Origin: Chitinophagales bacterium
GTDB lineage: Bacteria > Bacteroidota > Bacteroidia > Chitinophagales > Saprospiraceae
Direction of reading: 5' to 3'
Length of the DNA stretch: 64,000 nucleotides
Assembly (NCBI GenBank): GCA_013297745.1
Contig: JAAFIM010000001.1
Span: forward strand, 1 to 64,000
Each line of letters opens with the position of its first letter. Within the stretch, counting starts at the first letter, position 1. Both the position numbers and the translations under genes were made by a program. Positions 26,822 through 34,910 of this stretch are shown here, one piece after another. Below the pieces are notes generated by a model, which worked only from the letters and a program-made list of their open reading frames with translations, had not been told where the DNA came from and ran no database searches.

Positions 26822-26829
26822 CAAAGGTA
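26822..26829 (-). promoter_or_regulatory. -7 box TACCTTTG for rfbA
   Basis: Exact TAnnTTTG on the minus strand, 45 bp before the rfbA ATG. Confidence 0.75.
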
Positions 26830-26934
26830 TGGCTTTTTTGCTTATAAAAAAGAAAAATGATAGAAAATGGTTGCACTTATAAAAAAAACAGATACAGTTA
26901 AGCTTATTTTATAATAAAAAATTGATAAAAACGT

Positions 26935-26942
26935 TAATTTTG
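26935..26942 (+). promoter_or_regulatory. -7 box TAATTTTG
   Basis: TAnnTTTG match pointing to the PorE-like gene at 27267, but 325 bp away with a repeat element in between. It may be the original promoter, displaced by the element. Confidence 0.45.
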
Positions 26943-26959
26943 CGCCATAAAAGCGTCAT

Positions 26960-27227
26960 AAGTAAGTAGACAAAAACAAAGTGAATAATCGCGCGGAGCG
27001 CGTAACTGCACTAATCCGTTGAGTTTCTACACTGTTTGAAGTGAGACGGAGCGTAGCTTTAGCAAGCGGAGCGAACAAGTTTGTAGAAACAAGGCGTTTT
27101 TGGTACTTTTTGCGCCTGCAAAAAGTACGAAGAAAAAGAAATTTTTAGGCGCAAGCCGTTAAGAAAATTTCCAAAACCCAAGTTTTTACTGAAGCGTAAA
27201 AATTACTTCCATTTTGTTCAGTTACTT
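26960..27227. repeat. Dispersed repeat copy A, 268 bp
   Basis: Bounded by imperfect inverted repeats (AAGTAAGTAGACAAAA at 26960-26975; complement-like at 27212-27227, 13 of 16 matching). The central part, from about 26998 to 27170, is nearly the same as the reverse complement of 62469-62650. It ends in the hairpin module shared with the element at 20451-20810. No coding potential. It occupies most of the gap between rfbA and the PorE-like gene. Confidence 0.75.
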
Positions 27228-27266
27228 AAAATCAGAAATAAATATAAATCCCAATACAACCACGAA

Positions 27267-29561
27267 ATGAAATATCTCATTTTAGCCCTATTTTGTATGT
27301 TGGCTGTTCAAAGCCAAGCACAAAAACCTGCCAAAACCCAAAGCCCAGCCAAATTAGCCAAAGAAGCTGCCGAGTTGGAAAAACAAGGCAACTATATGAA
27401 AGCTGCTGTTTATTATGAAACTGCCTATGCCGAAAAAGAAGAGAATTTAGAATGGATTTATAAAGCGGGTACTTGTTATCTGTATGTGCGCGATTATGCC
27501 AACGCTGCCAAGTGTTTGGCTGATGTCAAAGAACAACAATCCAACGCCAAATTTGATAAACCTGCTTACAAATATGCTATAGCCCTCAAACAATCTGGCC
27601 AATATAACGAAGCCCGAGCAGCTTTTGAAGAGTTTATAGCCCAATATAAAGGCGCAGACTTAGAAAAAATGCGCAAAATTGTAGATACAGAAATAAAAGG
27701 CTGTTCGTTTGCGTTAAAAAACAAAGAAACTGCCACCGTAACCACTTCCATTATTCACCTACCCGCAGCAATTAATACCGAACAAATGGATTTTGCGCCC
27801 GTGGCCTTCAATGACGGTGTCTTGTACTTTACCTCTACCAAAGATGACAAAGCAGCCATTTATCGCAGCCAAAAAGTAAATAGCAACTGGATGCGCGCCA
27901 ATATGCCTGATATTTTTGCAGGTAAAATGGAAAAGCCAAATTTTGGAAATGCTGCATTTACCCCTGATGGCAAAAGACTTTATTTTACCCAATGTGATTT
28001 GTCCGAAGGTGGCAAACCGACCTGTGCTATTTATGCGATGATAGAAGAAGACGGCAAATGGGGCAACCCCGTAAAATTGCCTGATTATATCAACGCAGCC
28101 AACGCTAGTAGCAGCCAACCCAATATATGTATAGACGGCGATAAAGAAATTCTATATTTTTCTAGCAATAGAGACGGCGGCAAAGGGGGTTTTGACCTTT
28201 GGTATTGTAGCCGCCCAGCCAACAGCAACGGGTTTAACTTTACTTTACCCAAAAACTTAGGCAATAATATCAACACAACAGGCGACGAAATGACCCCATT
28301 TTTTCACACGCCAAGTTCTACTTTGTATTTTAGCTCTGATGGTTGGATAACTGCTGGGGGATTGGATATTTTCAAATCTCAAGGTTCTCAACTCAAGTGG
28401 GAAATTGTGCAAAATATGGGCTTCCCTATCAATTCGCCTGCTGACGATTTATATTTTATCATCTCCGAATCACACGGCGGCGGCTATTTGGTGTCCAATC
28501 GCACCGCAGAACCGAATAAAGTAGCCACTACCAACGACGATATTTTCTATTATGGTGAGAATAAAATAGAAGTTACCGTAAAAGGTAAAGTTTTTGATTG
28601 TGCTAGCAAAGCTAATGGAGATGCCCAAACCCTTACTGATGTCAATATAAAACTGTTTGAACGCACTGAAGACGGCACTGAAGAGTTGATTGAGAATAAA
28701 ATGTTAGCCGTAGCCGAGTATAAATTTGTACTCCAACCCAAAAAGAATTATTTGGTGGAAATAAGCCGCGAAAGTTATGCTACCGCTTCGTTTGAAATTA
28801 GCACTTTTGAATTTAATCGCACCGAAACCCACACCAAAGACCTTTGTTTGGAAATTCCTTCGCTCAAAATTGAAGATATTCGCGCTATGATTGTGCCTTT
28901 GGAACATAATTCCAAACAAAATCCTTATCAATTGCCTTCCAATCCGCCCACAGACCCCAAAACAAAAGAACCTTACGCTGAAGGCACGCCCGTTTATGAA
29001 GAATTTAAACGCATAGAAGGCATAGCCAGCACGGGTACAGATGGCAAAGTGCATTATGACGGCGACGGGGGCGAAATTATAGCTTATATTCCTGATATAG
29101 TGGCTGTGGTAGAAACTCCAAAAAAAGACCCCAAATCGGATAAAATTAACAAAAAAGACCCCAAACCTGATAAAAAAGACCCTAAACAGGTTAAAAAAGA
29201 TAAACGCAACGGCGCACGCGAGAATTTCGCCCCCGAACAATACACGGATGAACCCGCAAATATCGCTTTCCGCTTGCAAGTTATCGCCGTTCGCAAACTC
29301 CGCGAGGACAAGTACAAGGAGCTTAAAACCATCAACGGTTTGCGCTTGGAGTACGAACCCACAGACGACGGTTTGACCCGCGTAATGCTCGTACCAGAAA
29401 ACAACAACGACGACGGCACTACAGGGTTTAAATCCAAAGCCCGCGCCTTAGATGCGTTGATTTTTGTGGTGAATAACTACGGCACGTTCAAAACCGCTTT
29501 CATCGCCAAATACGAAAACGGTAGCCGCGTGGGCGATGCCATTAGAGGCTGGGAGGAGTAA
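27267..29561 (+). CDS. PorE-like TPR-PD40 periplasmic protein with SPOR-like C-terminus
   Basis: This 764-aa exported protein has a signal peptide (about 1-18, QSQAQ). Residues 30-150 are TPR-like helices. Residues 170-410 hold PD40/WD40-like strands (GVLYFTSTKDD, PDGKRLYFTQ, EILYFSSNRDGGKGGFDLW, STLYFSSDGW). Residues 430-530 resemble a carboxypeptidase-regulatory-like fold. A Lys/Asp/Pro linker (about 612-646) leads to a final domain (668-760) with FRLQVIAVRKLREDKY, GLTRVMLVP and the FKTAFIAKYENG end typical of SPOR domains. The first three modules match PorE, a T9SS protein that normally ends in an OmpA-type peptidoglycan-binding domain. Here a SPOR-like domain takes that place. An alternative is a generic OmpA/PD40-family protein. 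Confidence 0.85.
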   Translation: MKYLILALFCMLAVQSQAQKPAKTQSPAKLAKEAAELEKQGNYMKAAVYYETAYAEKEENLEWIYKAGTCYLYVRDYANAAKCLADVKEQQSNAKFDKPAYKYAIALKQSGQYNEARAAFEEFIAQYKGADLEKMRKIVDTEIKGCSFALKNKETATVTTSIIHLPAAINTEQMDFAPVAFNDGVLYFTSTKDDKAAIYRSQKVNSNWMRANMPDIFAGKMEKPNFGNAAFTPDGKRLYFTQCDLSEGGKPTCAIYAMIEEDGKWGNPVKLPDYINAANASSSQPNICIDGDKEILYFSSNRDGGKGGFDLWYCSRPANSNGFNFTLPKNLGNNINTTGDEMTPFFHTPSSTLYFSSDGWITAGGLDIFKSQGSQLKWEIVQNMGFPINSPADDLYFIISESHGGGYLVSNRTAEPNKVATTNDDIFYYGENKIEVTVKGKVFDCASKANGDAQTLTDVNIKLFERTEDGTEELIENKMLAVAEYKFVLQPKKNYLVEISRESYATASFEISTFEFNRTETHTKDLCLEIPSLKIEDIRAMIVPLEHNSKQNPYQLPSNPPTDPKTKEPYAEGTPVYEEFKRIEGIASTGTDGKVHYDGDGGEIIAYIPDIVAVVETPKKDPKSDKINKKDPKPDKKDPKQVKKDKRNGARENFAPEQYTDEPANIAFRLQVIAVRKLREDKYKELKTINGLRLEYEPTDDGLTRVMLVPENNNDDGTTGFKSKARALDALIFVVNNYGTFKTAFIAKYENGSRVGDAIRGWEE

Positions 29562-29644
29562 TTTTATCCTAACTCAATTTGCTAACTATGTAATTTTCGA
29601 TTTTGAAATATAAATCGCTTTTCTATTTTTTACAATCCTTTTTT

Positions 29645-29676
29645 AGTCTTTTCCGTTATGGGAAAGACTTTTTTTC
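29645..29676 (+). terminator. Terminator after PorE-like gene
   Basis: AGTCTTTTCC and GGGAAAGACT arms followed by seven Ts. The tail overlaps the last bases of the convergent queG gene. Confidence 0.75.
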
Positions 29677-30598
29677 ACCCCAAAAAGTCCAAATTTCGCC
29701 TCAATCCAGTGTATTTAGTGCGTTTGACGGCTGATTTTATAAACTGGGTTTTAAACACTTCTTCAGTCATTTCATACCAATCCGATTTTGACCAATCCAA
29801 CAACCCATTTTTGGGCGCAAAAGCGGGTTCATTATGCGGTTTGGAAAATCTATTCCAAGGGCAAACTTGTTGGCAAATATCGCAGCCAAAAACCCAATTT
29901 TCAAACTCATTTTTCAACTCTTGAGGCAATTCTTTCTTATATTCTATCGTAAAATATGAAATACAGCGACTTGCGTCCAATAATTTTGCTTCTCGGCTAA
30001 TGGCTTGAGTTGGGCAAGCTACCACGCATTTATCGCAAGTTCCGCAATAGTCTTTAATGGGCGAATCTTCCAAAAACTCCACATCTGAAATCAAATTCGC
30101 GATGAAAAAATACGAACCGTTTTGTCTGTTTATCAACAAAGTATGTTTTCCCACCCAACCCAAACCGCTACGACTTGCCCAAACCCGCTCCATTACAGGC
30201 GCAGAATCTACAAAAACCCGCCCGTTGATGTCGCCAATTTCTAATTTTAAATGCTCTACCAACTCTTTTAATCTGGCTTTGATAACCTCGTGATAATCTT
30301 CGCCGTAAGCGTACATACTAATTTTGGGCGCGGTTTTATCCGCTTGAGTGTTGGGATTATAGTAATTAAATAACAAACTCACCACCGTTTTAGCCCCTTC
30401 TACCAACTTGCGCGGGTCTATGCGTTTATCGAAATGATTTTCCATATATTGCATTTCGCCGTGATAATTTTTATTCAACCATTTTTCCAACAAGCGCGCT
30501 TCTTCGGTCAATTCTTCGGCTTTGGAAATTCCCACCCCGATAAAGCCCAATTCGGCAGCTTTTTGTCTTAAAATTTGCGTATTTAAGGTTTTATTCAT
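29675..30598 (-). CDS. queG: Epoxyqueuosine reductase QueG
   Basis: Catalyses the last step of queuosine synthesis, reducing epoxyqueuosine in tRNA with cobalamin and two 4Fe-4S clusters. The 307-aa protein is family-typical. It shows SMYAYGEDYHEVIK, FVDSAPVMERVWASRSGLGWVGK with the catalytic Asp, and FFIANLI. The ferredoxin motif CGTCDKCVVACPTQAI comes next and the second cluster segment is GCDICQQVCPWN. The tail is short, without a HEAT-repeat domain. A TAAATTTG box lies 20 bp upstream of the start. Confidence 0.96.
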   Translation of the reverse strand: MNKTLNTQILRQKAAELGFIGVGISKAEELTEEARLLEKWLNKNYHGEMQYMENHFDKRIDPRKLVEGAKTVVSLLFNYYNPNTQADKTAPKISMYAYGEDYHEVIKARLKELVEHLKLEIGDINGRVFVDSAPVMERVWASRSGLGWVGKHTLLINRQNGSYFFIANLISDVEFLEDSPIKDYCGTCDKCVVACPTQAISREAKLLDASRCISYFTIEYKKELPQELKNEFENWVFGCDICQQVCPWNRFSKPHNEPAFAPKNGLLDWSKSDWYEMTEEVFKTQFIKSAVKRTKYTGLRRNLDFLG

Positions 30599-30617
30599 TA
30601 TTTTTTATTTGTATCTA

Positions 30618-30625
30618 CAAATTTA
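30618..30625 (-). promoter_or_regulatory. -7 box TAAATTTG for queG
   Basis: TAnnTTTG match on the minus strand, 20 bp upstream of the queG start. Confidence 0.55.
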
Positions 30626-30792
30626 TTTAACTTTATTAATATACTAAAACAATTACTTTTTTTGCACTAAATACGTGTTTCAGCAAATTAAAATGTCTTT
30701 TAAAAAAATTTTATTTATTTTTTGCAACATAGTTGCATTTATAATTTTATTTGGTATTTTTATATTTCTACAAAACTATATTTTAAAAAATT

Positions 30793-30848
30793 AGCTTTTT
30801 AGCTTTTTAGCTTTTTAGCTTTTTAGCTTTTTAGCTTTTTAGCTTTTT
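30793..30848. repeat. Seven tandem copies of AGCTTTTT
   Basis: Seven perfect 8-bp units (56 bp) about 50 bp upstream of the -33 element of the 184-aa gene. Perfect short arrays of this kind change length by slippage. Confidence 0.95.
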
Positions 30849-30895
30849 ATTATATTTTATTTGAATAAAACCTCAATCAAAAAAATTATAAAAAA

Positions 30896-30927
30896 TTTGG
30901 CGGTCATAATTTTTCAACTTACCTTTG
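30896..30927 (+). promoter_or_regulatory. Promoter TTTG-20-TACCTTTG
   Basis: TTTG at 30896-30899 and TACCTTTG at 30920-30927, a good match to the Bacteroidota consensus, for the gene at 31017. Confidence 0.75.
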
Positions 30928-31016
30928 CAGCGTCAAAAACAACTAAAACCTTGCGCAAGTATTTCGTTTGTTTGATACATTTCAAAATTTTTGTTTCAAA
31001 TTTAATTCTTCTAACA

Positions 31017-31571
31017 ATGTTTTCAAAATTATTCAGCCTTTTGATGCTTTTTTGCATAGGGGCAACGTTTATTAATGCGCAAAGCTACTACGAAGTAGGC
31101 AAAGTTTATACTTTTAAAGGTACTACTGCTGACGAAACTAAAGAAGTAACAATAAGCGTTATTTTTGATAAAACAGGTCTAGCAACCATTTCACGGCAAG
31201 CAACTGAAAGCACGACAGCGATAGGCACAGTTAATTATTTAGCTGCTGCTGGAACTTTGAAAGTTGAAAAAGCTGGTCTAAGCATAGCCGACCCTAAGGC
31301 AAAACTATGGTTAATTTCATTTGACCCAGGAACACCCACAATGCCTATGAGAATAGGTGGACAAGCAGCTGTTACAATAAATTGCCCTTGTAAAAGTAGT
31401 GGTGTTTGCGAAGTTTCTATCCAGTCAACTGGTAATGGTGGATGTTTTACTTGTGTACCTGGTGCTGACTGTAGAAGATGTGGTACACCTACATATACTA
31501 ACAGTTCCCTAGTAGGTGGAAGTTACTTAGTTTTGGAAGCCGCAAGCATTTCTTTTGAGGAAAATAAATAA
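31017..31571 (+). CDS. Exported Cys-rich protein, unknown
   Basis: This 184-aa protein has a signal peptide (MFSKLFSLLMLFCIGATFINAQ). The start at 31017 is placed downstream of the promoter box. The mature part opens SYYEVGKVYTFKGTTADET and is beta-rich. A Cys cluster lies at about residues 120-160 (NCPCKSSGVC, GGCFTCVPGADCRRCG). It has no T9SS tail and no lipobox, so it is probably periplasmic. I recognise no family. A 76-bp gap with a hairpin terminator separates it from the thioredoxin-like gene. Confidence 0.75.
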   Translation: MFSKLFSLLMLFCIGATFINAQSYYEVGKVYTFKGTTADETKEVTISVIFDKTGLATISRQATESTTAIGTVNYLAAAGTLKVEKAGLSIADPKAKLWLISFDPGTPTMPMRIGGQAAVTINCPCKSSGVCEVSIQSTGNGGCFTCVPGADCRRCGTPTYTNSSLVGGSYLVLEAASISFEENK

Positions 31572-31582
31572 ATTATTTTCAA

Positions 31583-31622
31583 ATAAGCAATTCTAAATTC
31601 ATTTTGGGATTGCTTATTTTTG
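31583..31622 (+). terminator. Terminator between the two exported proteins
   Basis: AATAAGCAAT and ATTGCTTATT arms followed by TTTTTG. Confidence 0.6.
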
Positions 31623-31646
31623 TTTTAAAAACTTAACATATTTTCT

Positions 31647-32810
31647 ATGAAAACTTTATCCCTATTTTATTTTTTTGTGCTTTGCGCAAATCTATCAGCA
31701 CAGCGATTAAATTTAGAAACAATTTTAATCAAAACTGAAAAGGCTTTATCTAAAATACAAAATGGATATTATGAATATCAGATTGATTTTAAATATTTTA
31801 CAGACCCTGCTATAGAAAAAACAGAAGGCAAATTTTATTTTGACAGAACAAATAAAGCTAAAAAAATAATTGTAAAAGGTTCAGACGAAGACGGAAGTTT
31901 TGAATATGAGCAATTTTATAATCCTACACAGGGCTTTTATTCGCTATCGCCCAAAGATAAAACCTATTGGCCAGACAGCATTTGGAAAGAAAATAAGAAT
32001 ACAGAAATGATTTTTTATTTCAAAAAAACTAACTATTTTGGTGCCGAAGTGCTAAAAGATACCAATTTTTCTACAGTCTCGTTATTATCGGATACTGTGA
32101 TTGGAGATAAAAAATGTTATCGGATAAAATATAATTTGCCTGACAACGAACCTTTGTCCAATAGCTATAGAATAATAAGCATAGAACAGAAAAAATTTAT
32201 ACCTTTATGTTTGGAAAGCAATTATGTACTCACACAATTAGCTGATAATCAATACAGTAAATTAACCATAACTAATTTTGATTTTAATCAAAAAAAATAT
32301 AAAAAAGAAGTTGCTTTTCGCCCTATCCCTGCTGATTACAGCAACCTAAAAGATAAACCCGCGCCAAGCGTGCGTTTTATAGAAGTAGGCGACACTTTGC
32401 CCGAGTTTGAATATAAAAATTTGACCAGCCAAAACATCAATTTTGATAATATAAAACAAGATTATGTACTGTTGGATTTTTGGTATATTGGCTGTTTTCC
32501 TTGTATATTGGCGAGTACTTTTATAGATACATTATCCACACAGTATAAGGATAAAAATCTCTTTGTATTGGGTATAAATACTCAAGACACGAGCGAAAGC
32601 AAAATAAGCGACTTCAAAAAGAAAAAAAATATCAGTTATCCGAATATCTTAATGGGTTATGAAGAAGCTAAACTTTTACCCGTATTTGCTTATCCCACTA
32701 TGGTGATTATAGAGCGCAAAACACGCCGCGTAATTTATGTACAAACAGGTTATGGGGAAGAAATGAAGCAGCCGATGATAGATTTTATTGATAAAAATAT
32801 AGCCCGTTGA
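31647..32810 (+). CDS. Exported TlpA-like thioredoxin protein
   Basis: The signal peptide covers about residues 1-19 (ANLSAQ). Residues 20-235 form a beta-rich lipoprotein-carrier-like part (KFYFDRTNKAKKIIVKG, YRIKYNLPDNEPL). From about 247 a TlpA/AhpC-type thioredoxin domain follows, with VLLDFWYIGCFPCILAS (CxxC at Cys283-Cys286) and FAYPTMVIIERK containing the cis-Pro. Such proteins keep periplasmic thiols reduced or serve cytochrome c maturation. The link to ccmE at 9.3 kb is only general. Confidence 0.9.
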   Translation: MKTLSLFYFFVLCANLSAQRLNLETILIKTEKALSKIQNGYYEYQIDFKYFTDPAIEKTEGKFYFDRTNKAKKIIVKGSDEDGSFEYEQFYNPTQGFYSLSPKDKTYWPDSIWKENKNTEMIFYFKKTNYFGAEVLKDTNFSTVSLLSDTVIGDKKCYRIKYNLPDNEPLSNSYRIISIEQKKFIPLCLESNYVLTQLADNQYSKLTITNFDFNQKKYKKEVAFRPIPADYSNLKDKPAPSVRFIEVGDTLPEFEYKNLTSQNINFDNIKQDYVLLDFWYIGCFPCILASTFIDTLSTQYKDKNLFVLGINTQDTSESKISDFKKKKNISYPNILMGYEEAKLLPVFAYPTMVIIERKTRRVIYVQTGYGEEMKQPMIDFIDKNIAR

Positions 32811-32821
32811 TAATCCCAACC

Positions 32822-32851
32822 GCCTTCGCCGCCAAAGTGAAGGCTTTTTTT
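32822..32851 (+). terminator. Terminator after TlpA-like gene
   Basis: GCCTTC and GAAGGC arms followed by seven Ts. Confidence 0.75.
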
Positions 32852-32884
32852 ATGCAAATATCCGCGCAAAAGTATAAAAAAATA

Positions 32885-32917
32885 AAAAGCCCCGCCTGCA
32901 AAAAGTGCAAACGAGGC
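32885..32917 (-). terminator. Terminator after YbjN-like gene
   Basis: On the minus strand GCCTCGTTTGCA pairs with TGCAGGCGGGGC, using G-T pairs, followed by a T run. Confidence 0.7.
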
Positions 32918-32946
32918 CGTTTTGTATAAAGAGTAGAGAAAGATTG

Positions 32947-33351
32947 CTAAGCAGCTTTTATAATTTGCATAATTTGGGGAAAATAACGCTCCATCGTCGT
33001 AACGTTGCGCAACATCGTGCGGTCTAACAAATGTTCGGCAAAATCTTGAGTTTCCAAATCCAAATAAGTTTTGAACCGCACATCGCCCGTTTTGAGGTCT
33101 AATTCAAAATTGCCAAAAAGTTGTTGATTGTTCAAATACATCAAAAAAAGTGCCATTTGTGGGTGTTTTTGGCGCGGCACGGGCGCGAGAAGCGTAGAAT
33201 AAAAGCCAATACCAGCAGCAGTTTGCAGCGAAAGCAAACAATTCCATTTGCCCACAGCCGAATTGATTTGAAAATCAAAAGCTGTAGTTTTGTCCTGCAC
33301 TTCGTAGTTGATACCCAAGCGGCAGAGATATTTCATTAGGCGTTCAAACAT
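32947..33351 (-). CDS. YbjN-like (type III chaperone fold) protein
   Basis: A 134-aa soluble protein. The order of elements fits YbjN/type III secretion chaperone-like domains: an N-terminal helix (MFERLMKYLCRLGINYEV), strands with WNCLLSLQTAAGIGFYSTLL, a helix (MALFLMYLNNQQLFGNFELD), a strand pair (GDVRFKTYLDLE) and a C-terminal helix ending in MQIIKAA. These bind partner proteins. No partner is evident. It is 48 bp downstream of the glucosaminidase gene and may be cotranscribed. Confidence 0.7.
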   Translation of the reverse strand: MFERLMKYLCRLGINYEVQDKTTAFDFQINSAVGKWNCLLSLQTAAGIGFYSTLLAPVPRQKHPQMALFLMYLNNQQLFGNFELDLKTGDVRFKTYLDLETQDFAEHLLDRTMLRNVTTMERYFPQIMQIIKAA

Positions 33352-33399
33352 AATTAAAAAGAAAAAAATATGGAGATTAAAAAAAGTAATAAGCTAAAA

Positions 33400-34443
33400 T
33401 TATTGGTCTAATTTGTGCAACTGTAGAGCTTCTATAATCGCGATAAGTTTGCTCGCATATTTGGGGTCGGTGGCATAACCAGCAGATTTCAACCCATAAG
33501 CCCAATTTTGATAATCTGTGCGGGGCAAATCCAACAAATGTTTGTAACGAGAACCCGTGAGCAAAAGGCTGTGTTCGCGGAAAGATTGGGCATCAGATTC
33601 AAAAATTCTGAACATATCAAAACGGCTATCGTCGGTATAATTCGCACAACGACAACCCACACATTGCGATTTGCACTTAATCCCAAAATGGTTGTGTTCT
33701 TTGCGCGCCAAATTGCTAACTCCAGCGTTGCTTTCCAGCAAACCTTGAGCCAAAGTGATAGAAGCGGGCACATTATACAAACGGGCTTCTTCTATAGCTA
33801 TAGACTTAAATTTATCCACATAATCATAACAAACTTGGTTTTTGGCCTGCACAATGCTGGGGTCTATATTTTGCCGTTCGGCCAAACCCGGATTTAGCAA
33901 AAAGCCCAAATTGGAATAAGAAGCTGCTTTTTTCTGCTGTTCGGCGGTCAGGGCAGAACTTACGGCTGTGGCGGGATTGGCTAAGTTTAAGTCGCGTACA
34001 TCGGGGTTTTCTGTTTTTACAAAATCCGACTTGGACATTTTTTGGCTATGATTGCGGGCTGTTTCCCACCAATGGTGGGGCGTTTGATTGACTGCTTTAG
34101 CGGTTGCTGTTTTGGCAGATTTTTTGGCTGCTGGCGGGTTATAGGTTTCTGTGGGTTCGGAATTGGGTTTGGTCGCGGGTTTTTCTTCTTCATAGCGGGC
34201 GGGAATAGCGTAAGGAGAAGCTTCCAAAAGTCGCTCTTTTTGCACCAGTTCTTTGGATTTGCCAAAACTGATAGAAAAAGAAAAATCTTTTTGCAACAAT
34301 AAATAAGCCATTAGACATAAAAAACCAAGACGCACGGACGGCCAAGCGCTGACTTGTTTAAATTTGAAAAAATAATGGTTAAGATTTTGCCGCAAAACAG
34401 CAGGCAAACGGTTAGGTTGTGGGTTGGAATTGGTACGACTCAT
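33400..34443 (-). CDS. Membrane-anchored glucosaminidase (GH73-like)
   Basis: A peptidoglycan hydrolase of 347 aa. The start at 34443 (MSRTNSNPQ) was chosen because the frame above begins at a TTG and the promoter box is at 34553. One membrane helix lies at about residues 36-55. A Pro/Ala/Thr/Lys-rich linker runs to about 190. The C-terminal domain (about 200-345) shows FKSIAIEEARLYNVPASITLAQGLLESNAG with the catalytic Glu, HNHFGIKCKSQCVGCRC, and YATDPKYASKLIAIIE. All are typical of the mannosyl-glycoprotein endo-N-acetylglucosaminidase family. The CKSQCVGCRC insert is a noticeable Cys cluster. Confidence 0.92.
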   Translation of the reverse strand: MSRTNSNPQPNRLPAVLRQNLNHYFFKFKQVSAWPSVRLGFLCLMAYLLLQKDFSFSISFGKSKELVQKERLLEASPYAIPARYEEEKPATKPNSEPTETYNPPAAKKSAKTATAKAVNQTPHHWWETARNHSQKMSKSDFVKTENPDVRDLNLANPATAVSSALTAEQQKKAASYSNLGFLLNPGLAERQNIDPSIVQAKNQVCYDYVDKFKSIAIEEARLYNVPASITLAQGLLESNAGVSNLARKEHNHFGIKCKSQCVGCRCANYTDDSRFDMFRIFESDAQSFREHSLLLTGSRYKHLLDLPRTDYQNWAYGLKSAGYATDPKYASKLIAIIEALQLHKLDQ

Positions 34444-34552
34444 AGAAAAACGAAGGATAGAAAGTGAGAAAAAAAATAAAAAAGTGGTTGTGGCCAATAA
34501 TGACTAAGAAACCAAACTGAAACAAAATGTTTCGTTTATCATATTGACAATG

Positions 34553-34560
34553 CAAAGGTA
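34553..34560 (-). promoter_or_regulatory. -7 box TACCTTTG
   Basis: Exact TAnnTTTG on the minus strand, 110 bp upstream of the glucosaminidase start, touching the left arm of the inverted repeat. Confidence 0.7.
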
Positions 34561-34712
34561 CAACAAAATGTTTTAAATCGCCAAACATTTTTACAACTTT
34601 TTGTTGCAAAAACAAAACATTGTAAATATATATATATGTTTTTTTTATATAACTCACTATCTATAAGGGTTTAAAAAAACACAAGAAAAAACACATTTAA
34701 AACATTTTGTTG
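34561..34712. repeat. 18-bp perfect inverted repeat with 116-bp centre
   Basis: CAACAAAATGTTTTAAAT (34561-34578) and its exact complement (34695-34712). The match extends outward with few changes through AAAGGT/ACCTTT, so the left flank is the minus-strand promoter and the right flank resembles a decayed copy of it. It could be an operator pair or a small palindromic element. Confidence 0.75.
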
Positions 34713-34837
34713 CAACCTTTTCTTTTCTTTTTACGTAATGCTATCCGACGGGTTGTTTTTGTCAGTTTCGTAATTTTATCAAAATTATGTTTTTTTGGGG
34801 TTTTTTATGAAAAAAATTTTTTTTTCGCAAAAAAAGC

Positions 34838-34845
34838 TAACTTTG
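34838..34845 (+). promoter_or_regulatory. -7 box TAACTTTG
   Basis: TAnnTTTG match 65 bp upstream of the peptide-binding lipoprotein ATG. Confidence 0.65.
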
Positions 34846-34910
34846 CGGCTGAAATAAAATTCAATCCTTTTATTCTTTCACTTTTATAACCCATTTACGA
34901 TTTTTTTTGT

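Larger units (their letters stand above)
30599..31016. other. Divergent gap with octamer repeat
   Basis: A 418-bp gap between queG (minus) and the plus-strand exported protein. It holds a queG promoter box, AT-rich sequence, the AGCTTTTT array and a plus-strand promoter. No gene is seen; an open frame from 30861 is cut by the promoter. Confidence 0.6.
34444..34910. other. Divergent region with long inverted repeat
   Basis: This 467-bp region separates the glucosaminidase gene (minus) from the peptide-binding protein gene (plus). It holds a promoter box on each strand, an 18-bp perfect inverted repeat and several ACAAAATGTT-like strings. No gene is seen. Confidence 0.6.

Noticed and set aside
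28704-29279. 191-aa antisense frame inside the PorE-like gene
   Set aside because: Codon bias of the sense gene creates it; no start signal or family match.
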